NCBI GenBank assembly: GCA_017304475.1
Contig: JAFKKV010000032.1
Location: forward strand, 1 to 64,000
Direction: 5' to 3'
Origin: Hyphomicrobiales bacterium
GTDB lineage: Bacteria; Pseudomonadota; Alphaproteobacteria; Rhizobiales; Phreatobacteraceae
Length of the DNA: 64,000 bases
Shown piece by piece: positions 9,780 through 17,765 of this stretch; the stretch's first letter is position 1, and the number at the start of each line of letters is the position of its first letter. The position numbers and the translations under genes were made by a program. The notes under the pieces are model-generated. The model saw only the letters and a program-made list of their open reading frames with translations, was not told where the DNA came from and searched no databases.

Positions 9780-10834
9780 TGCCCAAGACCGTGCCCGACC
9801 GTCCGACCGCCGCCATGGACCCGATGCCCACGCTGCCGCGCCGGCGCATCGGCGCGCGGCTCGCGCCGACGCTGATCGGTTTCGGCGGCGCGCCGCTGGG
9901 CGATCTCTACCAGAAGCTCGACGAAGCGACAGCGCAGGGCGCGGTGGCAGCTGCCCTTGGCGCCGGCATCAATCTGGTCGACACCGCGCCGCTCTACGGC
10001 CATGGCCTGTCGGAACACCGCATCGGCGCGGCGCTGAGATCCGTGCCGCGTGACCGGGTGATCCTGTCGACCAAGATCGGCCGCTGGATGGACCCGCGTG
10101 CATCGCGGGCCGACGGGTCGGGTTATGTCGGCGGCCTGCCGCATCGGGCGGTGATCGACTATTCCCATGACGGCGCGCTGCGGTCGCTGGAGCAGTCGCT
10201 GATCCGGCTCGGCACCGACCATGTCGATATCCTCCTGATCCATGATGTCGACCGCTGGACCCATGGCGATGCGGTGGAGGAGCATTTCACGACAGCCATG
10301 GCCGGCGCCTACCGGGCCCTGGTTCGCCTGCGCGACGAGGGCGTGGTCAAGGCCATCGGCGTCGGGGTCAACGAGGCGGCCATGTGCGAGCGCTTCGCGC
10401 GCGCCGGCGATTTCGACGTGATGATGCTGGCCGGCCGCTATACGCTGCTGGAGCAGGGCGCGCTCGACACCTTTCTGCCGCTGGCGGAACAGCGCAATAT
10501 CGCGGTGCTGCTGGCCGGCGTGTTCAATTCCGGCATTCTCGCCACCGGTCCCCGGCCCGGCGCCTTCTACAATTACGCGCCCGCCCCGCCCGCCATGCTG
10601 GCGCGTGCCAGCCGGATCGAGGCCATCTGCAAGGCCCATGGAACGAGCCTGGCCCATGCGGCGCTGGCCTTTCCGGCCGCTCATCCGGCGGTCGCCTCCA
10701 TCGTGCTCGGCGCGGTCAGGTCCGAGGAGATCAGCCAGAATGTCGCCATGCTGGCGCGGCCGATCCCGGCGGAGCTCTGGAGCGATCTGAAGAGCGCCGG
10801 ATTGCTGCCGGCCCATGCGCCGACGCCGGCATGA
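9776..10834 (+). CDS. Aldo/keto reductase (sugar or pyridoxal dehydrogenase-like)
   Basis: NAD(P)-dependent oxidoreductase with a TIM-barrel fold, 352 residues. The catalytic tetrad is visible: Asp69 and Tyr74 in NLVDTAPLYGHG, Lys100 in LSTKIGRW and His156 in ILLIHDVDRW. The GxGxNE-like segment IGVGVNEAAMCERF and the fold as a whole resemble the L-fucose/D-threo-aldose 1-dehydrogenase and pyridoxal 4-dehydrogenase group. The start codon overlaps the amidase stop as ATGA. The mutarotase gene downstream favours a role in oxidising a free sugar at C1; that is inference from context. Confidence 0.87.
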   Translation: MMPKTVPDRPTAAMDPMPTLPRRRIGARLAPTLIGFGGAPLGDLYQKLDEATAQGAVAAALGAGINLVDTAPLYGHGLSEHRIGAALRSVPRDRVILSTKIGRWMDPRASRADGSGYVGGLPHRAVIDYSHDGALRSLEQSLIRLGTDHVDILLIHDVDRWTHGDAVEEHFTTAMAGAYRALVRLRDEGVVKAIGVGVNEAAMCERFARAGDFDVMMLAGRYTLLEQGALDTFLPLAEQRNIAVLLAGVFNSGILATGPRPGAFYNYAPAPPAMLARASRIEAICKAHGTSLAHAALAFPAAHPAVASIVLGAVRSEEISQNVAMLARPIPAELWSDLKSAGLLPAHAPTPA

Positions 10835-10889
10835 CCGCCATGTGCCGCGCCTTCGATTTCGGCTTTCGGACCTCTTGCGACAGGATGCC

Positions 10890-11339
10890 ATGATGCTCAG
10901 GGGATTGGACCCGCTGCTGACACCGGATCTCCTCTGGATCCTCGCCGCCATGGGCCATGGCGACGACCTCGCCCTGGTCGATGCCAATCACCCCGCCGAA
11001 AGGATCGCCGCCGCGACGACGTCGGGGCGCCTGGTGCGCTTGCCCGGTCTCGCCATGGCGCGCGCCGCACGCGCCATCCTGTCGCTGCTGCCGGTCGACG
11101 ATTTCGAACCCGATCCGGTCAGGCGCATGCAGGTGGTGGGCGATCCCGATGCGGTTCCGGACGTCCAGCGTGAGGTTCAGGCCGAGATCGACCGGGTCGC
11201 CGGCCGCCCGCTCGCCATGGCCGGCATTGAACGCTTCGACTTCTACGCGGCGGCCGAACAAGCCTTCGCCGTCGTCCAGGTCGGTGATGCCAGGCCCTAT
11301 GGCTGTTTCCTGATCCGCAAGGGCGTGATTGCAGGCTGA
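10890..11339 (+). CDS. RbsD/FucU family sugar mutarotase
   Basis: Interconverts sugar anomers; 149 residues. The start is the ATG at 10890 (a second follows at once), with ACAGGA upstream; an earlier in-frame ATG at 10815 would overlap the reductase. The family motif GHGDDLALVDANHP gives the conserved His23 and Asp31, and the C-terminal YGCFLIRKGVI contains the conserved tyrosine/lysine region. It follows the aldo/keto reductase by 55 bp. Together they fit mutarotation then C1 oxidation of a sugar such as L-fucose, but the sugar cannot be named from sequence. Confidence 0.87.
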   Translation: MMLRGLDPLLTPDLLWILAAMGHGDDLALVDANHPAERIAAATTSGRLVRLPGLAMARAARAILSLLPVDDFEPDPVRRMQVVGDPDAVPDVQREVQAEIDRVAGRPLAMAGIERFDFYAAAEQAFAVVQVGDARPYGCFLIRKGVIAG

Positions 11340-11356
11340 GACGAGGCATCTGCCCC

Positions 11357-11510
11357 ACGTCACCCCCGGCGAGCGAAGCGAGGGAAGGGGGTCCAGGGCG
11401 GCCTCATCGGCGCTCTAAGTGCATGACGGTTAACCGATTTCGCGGCCTTCATGTCGAAGCCCTGCGACTCCTGGACCCCCTTCCCTCGCTTCGCTCGCCG
11501 GGGGTGACGT
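11357..11510. repeat. Long perfect inverted repeat, 41-bp arms, 72-bp spacer
   Basis: The left arm (11357-11397) and right arm (11470-11510) are exact reverse complements over 41 bp; each arm contains a GAGCGAAGCGAGGG block. The element fills most of the 337-bp gap between the mutarotase and GntR genes. A relative with a similar arm and similar spacer words (AGTGCATGA, TTCGCGGC) is at 26692-26866. This looks like a dispersed intergenic repeat able to form a very stable hairpin; it carries no coding sequence. Confidence 0.9.
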
Positions 11511-11627
11511 ACTGCATTCGAGCGACGCGTTGTTGAAAAGCAAAGATTGTCGAGATGTGCGCGCACGCTAGTCGCTTGGCGCGCCGCTTCACGCAAAAAG
11601 AGCGGCCGACGCAATTCGCGCTTGCGT

Positions 11628-11639
11628 CTTATATATAAG
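11628..11639. promoter_or_regulatory. AT-rich 12-bp palindrome in front of the GntR gene
   Basis: CTTATATATAAG is a perfect palindrome in a GC-rich background, 37 bp before the GntR start, and is followed by GCATACATGC, another near-symmetric word. It could hold the -10 region, the GntR operator, or both. FCD-type GntR regulators commonly bind short AT-rich palindromes at their own promoters. Confidence 0.45.
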
Positions 11640-11676
11640 GCATACATGCTCCGCTTCCTGGGAGGGGCAGGTGGCG

Positions 11677-12402
11677 ATGTCGCAGGATGAGCCACGATGG
11701 GGCAGGGCGCCGCGCGGCCGTACGGCCGCGGAAGAGGTTTATCTGGCGTTGCGCGACGACATTGTTTCGCTCGCCCGCAAGCCCGGCTCCCAGGTCAATG
11801 AAAAAGCCATAGCGCTCGCCCATGGCGTCAGCCGCACGCCGGTGCGCGAGGCCATTTTGAGGCTCGCGGGCGAAGGCCTGATCGACGTCGTCTCGAAGGC
11901 CGGCACCTATGTCTCGCGCATCAGGCTGTCGGCGCTCGCCGAGACCATCGTCGTGCGCAAAGCACTCGAAGAGGTGACGGTGCGGGCCGCCGTGGCCAAT
12001 GCCACGACTAGCCAGATCATCGGCCTGCGCGCCATCCTGACGCGCCAGATCGAGGCCGCCGCCGCCGGCGACCAGAGCGCCTTTCACGCCGCCGACGAGG
12101 CCTTTCACGAGGCCATCGCACGGGCCGGCGGCTTTCCGGGGATCTGGACCCTGGTGCAGAACGTCAAGCTGCAGGTCGATCGCTATCGCCGGCTGACCTT
12201 GCCGCAGCCCGGCCGCATGGCGCTGGTCATCGGCGAACACACGGCAGTCCTAGACGCCATCGAGGCGCGTGCCGCCGACGCCGCGGCCGAGGCCATGGGC
12301 CGGCACATTGCCGGCCTCGACGTCAACCTGGCGGAGATCCGCCGGATCAACCCCGATCACTTCGAGGAGGATGCGGCGGCCATCGAACGCTTCGTCGCCT
12401 GA
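11677..12402 (+). CDS. GntR family regulator, FCD (FadR) subfamily
   Basis: Transcription factor of about 241 residues. The N-terminal winged helix spans roughly residues 15-80 (VYLALRDDIVSLARKPGSQV, then GVSRTPVREAILRLAGEGLI), and the C-terminal all-helical FCD domain contains the metal/ligand residues in FHEAIARAGG and a late GRHIAGLDVN histidine. GTG at 11671 is an alternative start; the ATG at 11677 has better spacing (9 bases) to GGGAGGGG. It stands directly before the TRAP genes on the same strand and probably controls them in response to an organic acid. Confidence 0.9.
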   Translation: MSQDEPRWGRAPRGRTAAEEVYLALRDDIVSLARKPGSQVNEKAIALAHGVSRTPVREAILRLAGEGLIDVVSKAGTYVSRIRLSALAETIVVRKALEEVTVRAAVANATTSQIIGLRAILTRQIEAAAAGDQSAFHAADEAFHEAIARAGGFPGIWTLVQNVKLQVDRYRRLTLPQPGRMALVIGEHTAVLDAIEARAADAAAEAMGRHIAGLDVNLAEIRRINPDHFEEDAAAIERFVA

Positions 12403-12503
12403 TTCATGCCGAGCGCCCCGCAGAGGGCGCCGTGCACCGAGAGGCGGGAAAACCGCCCCAGGGCCAAGAAATTCAAGGCAGGAAACCCAAGGGAGGAACC
12501 CTC

Positions 12504-13499
12504 ATGACCGTCACACGCCGCAACGCGCTCATCGCCGGCGCAGGCCTTGCCACTTTCGCCGCGACCCCGCTGCGCGCCCAGGCCACCAAGCTGAAATGGG
12601 CGCATGTCTACGAGACCAACGAGGCCTATCACACCGAGGCGCAATGGGCCGCCCAGGAGATCGCCAAGCGCACCAACGGCAAATACCAGATCGACGTCTT
12701 CCCGGCGTCCCAGCTCGGCAACGAGAACCAGATCAACGAAGGCCTGAGCCTCGGCACCGTCGACATGATCTATACCGGCGTCGCCTTCGCCGGCTCGATC
12801 CACAAGCCGATCGCCATCACCAACGCACCCTATGTGCTGCGCGACTACAATCACTGGAAGGCCTATCGCGACTCGCCGCTGTTCCGGCAGATCGCCTCCG
12901 GCTACGAGGGCCGCACCCGCCACAAGGTGGCGTCGCTGACCTATTACGGCGCGCGCCATGTCACGGCCAACAAGGCGATCAACAAGCCCGAGGACATGCG
13001 TGGCATGAAGCTCCGCGTGCCGCCCGCGCCGCTGTTCCTGATGTTCACCAAATCGGTCGGCGCCAACGCCACGCCGATCGCCTTCGCCGAAGTCTATCTG
13101 GCGCTGCAGCAGGGCACGGTCGACGGCCAGGAGAACCCTTTGCCGACCATCATGGCCAAGAAGTTCTACGAGGTTCAGAGCCATATCATGCTGACCGGCC
13201 ACATCACGGAATCGCTGGTCTCGGTGGTCGGCAGCCATGTCTGGAGCAAGCTCAACGATGCCGAGAAGACGACCTTCCAGGAGGTGCTGATGCAGGCCTC
13301 CGCACGGGCTTCCGAAGCGATCCGGACGTCCGAAGGCCAGCTGGCCGACGAGTTCAGGAAGCTCGGCAAGACGGTGATCGAACCGGATCGCGCCGCCTTC
13401 CGGGCCGTCGCCATGCCGCTGCACAACGACGCCGCCGCGGGGGCCGGCTGGTCGCGCGCCGAATATGACGCGTTGCAGGCGCTCGCCCCGTCGAGCTGA
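12504..13499 (+). CDS. TRAP transporter substrate-binding protein (DctP family)
   Basis: Periplasmic receptor of a TRAP transporter, 331 residues. The start is the ATG at 12504 after GGGAGGA. The N-terminus MTVTRRNALIAGAGLATFAA has a twin-arginine-like pattern, with a cleavage site after LRAQA. The DctP hallmark arginine is in RGMKLRVPPAPLF near residue 170, followed by AEVYLALQQGTVDGQENP, typical of the family. It is the first gene of dctPQM. The ligand is probably an organic carboxylate, because the conserved arginine binds a carboxyl group in known members. Confidence 0.93.
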   Translation: MTVTRRNALIAGAGLATFAATPLRAQATKLKWAHVYETNEAYHTEAQWAAQEIAKRTNGKYQIDVFPASQLGNENQINEGLSLGTVDMIYTGVAFAGSIHKPIAITNAPYVLRDYNHWKAYRDSPLFRQIASGYEGRTRHKVASLTYYGARHVTANKAINKPEDMRGMKLRVPPAPLFLMFTKSVGANATPIAFAEVYLALQQGTVDGQENPLPTIMAKKFYEVQSHIMLTGHITESLVSVVGSHVWSKLNDAEKTTFQEVLMQASARASEAIRTSEGQLADEFRKLGKTVIEPDRAAFRAVAMPLHNDAAAGAGWSRAEYDALQALAPSS

Positions 13500-13501
13500 C
13501 G

Positions 13502-13513
13502 CCGGCGCGCCGG
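13502..13513. other. GC palindrome immediately after the DctP stop codon
   Basis: CCGGCGCGCCGG is perfectly self-complementary and starts just after the stop codon. The 130-bp gap to the next TRAP gene is the longest inside this operon. Such a hairpin can stabilise or partly end the binding-protein transcript so that it outnumbers the membrane subunits. That role is inference. Confidence 0.3.
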
Positions 13514-13629
13514 GGCGGCGATCCGCCACCGCTCCGGTACCGCTCCCGATTTGCCGCCCGGTCGCGGCCGGCCTGCTTCAGGCCGTCGCCCTCAGCCTCT
13601 TGACGCATGTCGATCCCAGGACTGCCGCC

Positions 13630-14214
13630 ATGACAGATGTCGCGAAAGTGACGGATATCGCGAGAGCGCCGTCGGAACCCACCGAGGACGTCCATCTGAT
13701 CGTCGCCGAGGACGAGGAAGTGACGGTCGAATATTTCCTGGAGGATTGGCTGTCGATCGCCCTGTTCTGGGCGCTTGCCTTCATCATCTTCCTGCAGTTC
13801 TTCACCCGCTACGTGCTGAACGACAGCCTGGCCTGGACCGAGGAGATCGCGCGCTACCTGCTCATGATCCTGGTCTTCGTCGGCGGCGCCATGGTGATGC
13901 GGCGCAACACCAACATTTCGGTCGAGCTGGTGATGAACGTCATGCGCGATGGCTGGCCGCGGCGGGTGCTGATCGCGGCGGTCGAGGTCACCAAGCTGTT
14001 CTTCGTCTCGTTGCTCGCCTATTTTTCCGTGCTGATCACCGAGCGCATGCACGGCCTCTACATGACCGTCATCGATTGGCCGATGTCGCTGGTCTATGGC
14101 GGCATCGCCATCGGCTGTTTCCTGATGGTGTTCCGTCAGGCCATGAACCTGCTGCGCGAGGCCCGCAACGGCTTCCGGCGTCCATCCGCCCAGTCCCTGT
14201 CCGACGTCGATTGA
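13630..14214 (+). CDS. TRAP transporter small permease (DctQ family)
   Basis: Small membrane subunit, 194 residues from MTDVAKVTDIARAP; the frame is open earlier, but this ATG begins the family-like sequence. Four transmembrane segments can be seen: LSIALFWALAFIIFLQFF, YLLMILVFVGGAMVM, LIAAVEVTKLFFVSLLAYFS and LVYGGIAIGCFLMVF. The motif FTRYVLNDSLAWTEEIARYL is the DctQ signature. The acidic N-terminal stretch (residues 12-33) is longer than in many relatives. It forms a complex with the DctM protein 11 bp downstream. Confidence 0.92.
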   Translation: MTDVAKVTDIARAPSEPTEDVHLIVAEDEEVTVEYFLEDWLSIALFWALAFIIFLQFFTRYVLNDSLAWTEEIARYLLMILVFVGGAMVMRRNTNISVELVMNVMRDGWPRRVLIAAVEVTKLFFVSLLAYFSVLITERMHGLYMTVIDWPMSLVYGGIAIGCFLMVFRQAMNLLREARNGFRRPSAQSLSDVD

Positions 14215-14225
14215 GCGCGGCCGCC

Positions 14226-15506
14226 ATGACCATCATCATCTTCATCTTCCTCGCCGCCCTCATCGCCGGCCTGCCGGTGTTCATCGCGCTCGCCGGCTCG
14301 TCGCTGGTCTATACCCATTTCATCGCGCATATCCCCGACTTCGTGGTGCTGCACCGGATGGCGGGCGGACTGGATTCCTTCCCGCTGCTCGCCGTGCCGT
14401 TCTTCATCCTGGCCGGCAACCTGATGAACTCGGCCGGCATCACCAACAAGATCTACGATTTCGCGGTGGCGATCGCCGGCTGGATGCGCGGCGGCCTGGC
14501 GCAGGTCAACATCATCGGCTCGGTGATCTTTTCCGGCATGTCCGGCACGGCCATCGCCGATGCCGCGGGCCTCGGCACGATCGAGATCAAGGCCATGAAG
14601 GACCATGGCTATTCGACTGAGTTCTCGGTCGGCGTGACCGCCGCCTCGGCGACGCTCGGACCGATCATTCCGCCGTCCTTGCCCTTCGTCATCTACGGCA
14701 TGATGGCCAATGTCTCGATCGGCGCGCTGTTTCTCGGCGGCATCATTCCGGGCCTGGTCATGACCGTCTTCATGATGGCCTATGTCTGGTGGTGCGCGCG
14801 CAAATACGGCATGGGCCGCGACCAGGCCTTCCGCTGGCGCATCCTGTTCTACACGTTCATCGCCGCGGTGCCGGCCTTGATGACGCCGGTCATTATCATC
14901 GGCGGCATGACCTTCGGCTGGTTCACACCGACGGAAGCAGCGATCGCCGCCTGTGCCTGGGCCTTGATGCTCGGCGCCTTCCTCTATCGCTCGCTCAGCT
15001 GGAAACAGCTCTACAAGGTCACGCTCGACACCATCGAGACCACCGCCGGCGTGCTGCTCATCGTCGCCGCGGCCTCGTTGTTCGGCTGGGTGCTGACCAC
15101 CACGCGGCTGACCGAGCAGGCGGCCGACGCGCTGCTCTCGATCACCACCAATCCCTATATCATCCTGGTGCTGGTCAACCTCCTGCTGCTGGTGGTCGGC
15201 TGCTTCCTCGAGACCATCGCCGCCATCAGCATCCTGGTGCCGGTGCTCATGCCGATCCTCCTGAAGGTCGGCGTCGACCCGATCCATTTCGGCGTGGTCA
15301 TGACGCTCAACCTGATGGTCGGCCTGCTGCATCCCCCGCTCGGCATGGTGCTGTTCGTGCTCGCACGCATTTCCGGGCTCTCGGTCGAGCGGACGACGGT
15401 TGCGATCCTGCCCTGGCTCATTCCGCTGATCCTGTCGCTGGTGGCCATCACCTTCATTCCGGAACTGACGCTCTGGCTGCCGCGCTATATGGGCATGCTG
15501 AAATAG
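14226..15506 (+). CDS. TRAP transporter large permease (DctM family)
   Basis: Ion-coupled membrane subunit, 426 residues from MTIIIFIFLAALIAGLPVFI. About twelve hydrophobic segments are visible. The family hallmarks are FILAGNLMNSAGIT, SGMSGTAIADAAGLGTIEI, ATLGPIIPPSLPFVIYG and, near the end, HFGVVMTLNLMVGLLHPPLG. It would move the solute with Na+ or H+ after delivery by the DctP protein. It closes the dctPQM unit; the next gene, a GntR regulator, is only 49 bp further on. Confidence 0.93.
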   Translation: MTIIIFIFLAALIAGLPVFIALAGSSLVYTHFIAHIPDFVVLHRMAGGLDSFPLLAVPFFILAGNLMNSAGITNKIYDFAVAIAGWMRGGLAQVNIIGSVIFSGMSGTAIADAAGLGTIEIKAMKDHGYSTEFSVGVTAASATLGPIIPPSLPFVIYGMMANVSIGALFLGGIIPGLVMTVFMMAYVWWCARKYGMGRDQAFRWRILFYTFIAAVPALMTPVIIIGGMTFGWFTPTEAAIAACAWALMLGAFLYRSLSWKQLYKVTLDTIETTAGVLLIVAAASLFGWVLTTTRLTEQAADALLSITTNPYIILVLVNLLLLVVGCFLETIAAISILVPVLMPILLKVGVDPIHFGVVMTLNLMVGLLHPPLGMVLFVLARISGLSVERTTVAILPWLIPLILSLVAITFIPELTLWLPRYMGMLK

Positions 15507-15555
15507 CGCGGGGGAAACGCGCGAGTGGAGACGCGCGCCGGCTTTTGGCCTATCC

Positions 15556-16341
15556 ATGCCGCCCATGCCCGAAGCGAATGCCCGATCGATGGCCACGGCC
15601 ATGACCGATAAAGCCGGCGCCGGCCAGCACCGGCACCGCGATCTCGCCGCGCTCCTCGCCGGCGAGATCGCCGCGGCCGTCTATCCGCTCGGCGGCCGGT
15701 TTCCGACCGAACAGGAATTGCAGGCCCGCTTCCAGGTCGGCCGCCACACGGTGCGCGAGGCGCTGAAGATCCTGACCGAGCAGGGCCTGCTCGGCCGCCG
15801 CCGCAAGACCGGCACGGTGGTGCTGTCGAGCCGGCCGGTGGCGCATTACGCCCATAGCCTGCGCGACCTGCGCGGCCTGCTCGATTTCGCCGAGAACACG
15901 CTGCTCGACATTCGCTACGAGAGCTTCGTCTCGACGGCCGAACGGGGGCCGGAGGAATTGCAGGGCCTGCCCGATACGCGCTGGCTGAGGATTGCCGGGG
16001 TCCGCTCGACCCGCAGCAACGGCCAATTGCTGTGCTGGTCGGAAATCTACGTGCCCGACCGCTTCGCGCCGCCGCGCGACCGGCTCCGCGAGCCCGATCG
16101 CGCGATCTACGAGCGCGTGCTGGAGCAGCATGGCCTGAAGCTCGAATATGTCGAGCAGGATGTCGGCGCCGCCGCCTTGCCGGGGCCGATCGCCGAGCTG
16201 CTCGGCGCCGAGCCGGACAGTCCGGCGCTGATGGTGACGCGCCGCTATGTCGCCCATACCGGCGCCACCTTCGAGGTCTCGCGCAACCTCTATCCGGCCG
16301 GCCGCTATTCGCTGCGCAGCATGCTCCGTCAGCGGGCCTGA
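15556..16341 (+). CDS. GntR family regulator, UTRA (HutC) subfamily
   Basis: Transcription factor of up to 261 residues; ATGs at 15556, 15592 and 15604 are all possible because none has a good ribosome site. The winged helix spans about residues 30-95 (FPTEQELQARFQVGRHTVRE, EQGLLGRRRKTGTVV), and the UTRA ligand domain follows (DTRWLRIAGVRSTR, the ISEIYVPDRF-like SEIYVPDRF, and GATFEVSRNLYPAGRYSL at the C-terminus). It is the second GntR-type regulator in this cluster, sitting between the TRAP genes and the CoA-transferase, so uptake and catabolism may be controlled separately. Confidence 0.88.
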   Translation: MPPMPEANARSMATAMTDKAGAGQHRHRDLAALLAGEIAAAVYPLGGRFPTEQELQARFQVGRHTVREALKILTEQGLLGRRRKTGTVVLSSRPVAHYAHSLRDLRGLLDFAENTLLDIRYESFVSTAERGPEELQGLPDTRWLRIAGVRSTRSNGQLLCWSEIYVPDRFAPPRDRLREPDRAIYERVLEQHGLKLEYVEQDVGAAALPGPIAELLGAEPDSPALMVTRRYVAHTGATFEVSRNLYPAGRYSLRSMLRQRA

Positions 16342-16449
16342 TCGGCCGAGCGGCCGATTGCGGATATTCTCGGCCCCTATTAAGTTCGAACAAATAGGTG
16401 CCGCGCGCATCGACCGATCGCGCCAAGGCCATCGAGGCTGATTGATCCA

Positions 16450-17643
16450 ATGCTCGAAAGCATCCTGTCCGGCGTCAAGGTGGTCGACTTCACGCAGAAT
16501 GTCGCGGGCCCGTTCTGCACGCAGATCCTCGGCGATCTCGGGGCCGAGGTGATCAAGGTGGAGCGGCCCGGGCGCGGCGACGACACGCGCGACTGGCGGC
16601 CGCCGGAGATCGGCGGGCAGTCGTCGACCTTCCTGGCGCTCAACCGCAACAAGTCCAGCATCTGCGTGGACATCGACCAGCTCGACGGGCAGAAGGTGCT
16701 GCGCGACCTCGCGGCGAGCGCGGATGTCTTCGTGCATTCCATGAAGCCGGGCAGCGCCGAGGCACGCGGGCTCGGCTTCGATGACCTCAAGGGCCGCAAT
16801 GCAGGCCTCGTCTATTGCGCCATCAGCGCCTTCGGCCAGGTCGGGCCGCTGAAGGAGCTACCGGGCTACGACCCGCTCATGCAGGCCTTTACCGGCATCA
16901 TGAGCACGACCGGCAGCCCGGGCGACGATCCGGTGCGCGTCGGCGTGTCGCTGATCGACATGGGCACCGGCATGTGGGGGGCGCTCGGCATCATGGCGGG
17001 GCTGATGCACCGCGCCAAGTCCGGCGAGGGCATGCTGGTCGAGGCGAGCCTGATGGAGACCGGCATCAGCTGGATGACGGTTTTCGTGGCGAGCTATCTG
17101 GCTACCGGAAAGCTGCCGCAGAAGCTCGGTTCGGCCATGGCCATGACTGCGCCTTACGAATTGTTCCGCTCGGCCGATGGCCATGTCTTCATCGCCGCCG
17201 GCAATGACCGCCTGTTCGACAAGGTCTGCGCCGGCCTGGATTGCCCGGACCTGGCGCGTGATCCGCGCTTCAGCACCAATCCGCAGCGGGTGGCGAACCG
17301 CCAGGCCTTGAAGGCGGCGCTCGAGGCGGTCACGGCCACGCGGACGACCGCCGCCATCGTCGCCGCGCTGCGGCAGGCGGGTGCGCCGTGCAGCGAGATG
17401 AACGACGTGGCCGGCATGCTCGACCACGCACAGGTGCGGGCCGCCGGCATCATCCAGGACATGCCGATCGAAACGGCGGAACGCCATCGGGTCGTGGCGC
17501 TGCCGTTGAAGGTCAATGGCGAGCGCAGCAGCGCCAACGCGCCGCCGCCGGCGCTCGGCGCCGACACCGGCCGGGTCCTGGCGTCGCTGGGTTATGACGC
17601 GGCCGAAATCGAGCGGCTGCGCGGCCGCGGGGCGGTCGGCTGA
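16450..17643 (+). CDS. Class III CoA-transferase (CaiB/BaiF family)
   Basis: Transfers CoA between an acyl-CoA and a free organic acid; 397 residues, the family's usual length. The N-terminal block LSGVKVVDFTQNVAGPFCTQ and GDLGAEVIKVERPGRGD are typical. The catalytic aspartate is Asp170 in GVSLIDMGTGMWG, matching Asp169 of formyl-CoA transferase. No strong ribosome site precedes the ATG (GAGG lies 12 bases away). The neighbours are an organic-acid TRAP system, an MmgE/PrpD protein and an enoyl-CoA hydratase, so its substrate is most likely the imported carboxylate. Confidence 0.92.
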   Translation: MLESILSGVKVVDFTQNVAGPFCTQILGDLGAEVIKVERPGRGDDTRDWRPPEIGGQSSTFLALNRNKSSICVDIDQLDGQKVLRDLAASADVFVHSMKPGSAEARGLGFDDLKGRNAGLVYCAISAFGQVGPLKELPGYDPLMQAFTGIMSTTGSPGDDPVRVGVSLIDMGTGMWGALGIMAGLMHRAKSGEGMLVEASLMETGISWMTVFVASYLATGKLPQKLGSAMAMTAPYELFRSADGHVFIAAGNDRLFDKVCAGLDCPDLARDPRFSTNPQRVANRQALKAALEAVTATRTTAAIVAALRQAGAPCSEMNDVAGMLDHAQVRAAGIIQDMPIETAERHRVVALPLKVNGERSSANAPPPALGADTGRVLASLGYDAAEIERLRGRGAVG

Positions 17644-17765
17644 TGCAACCTCGCCAAATTTCTCGCCGCCAAGTTCCTGCCCGTCAAAGTCCGGTTCACG
17701 CCATGGAGAGAGCCATGCCCGTTCAGGCCGCCGCCCGCCCGCCGCTCGGCGGCGAGGATCACGAG

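Noticed and set aside
11357-11510. The long inverted repeat as a Rho-independent terminator
   Set aside because: The arms are far longer than a terminator stem, the spacer is 72 bases and no T-run follows; the copy at 26692 points to a repeat element.
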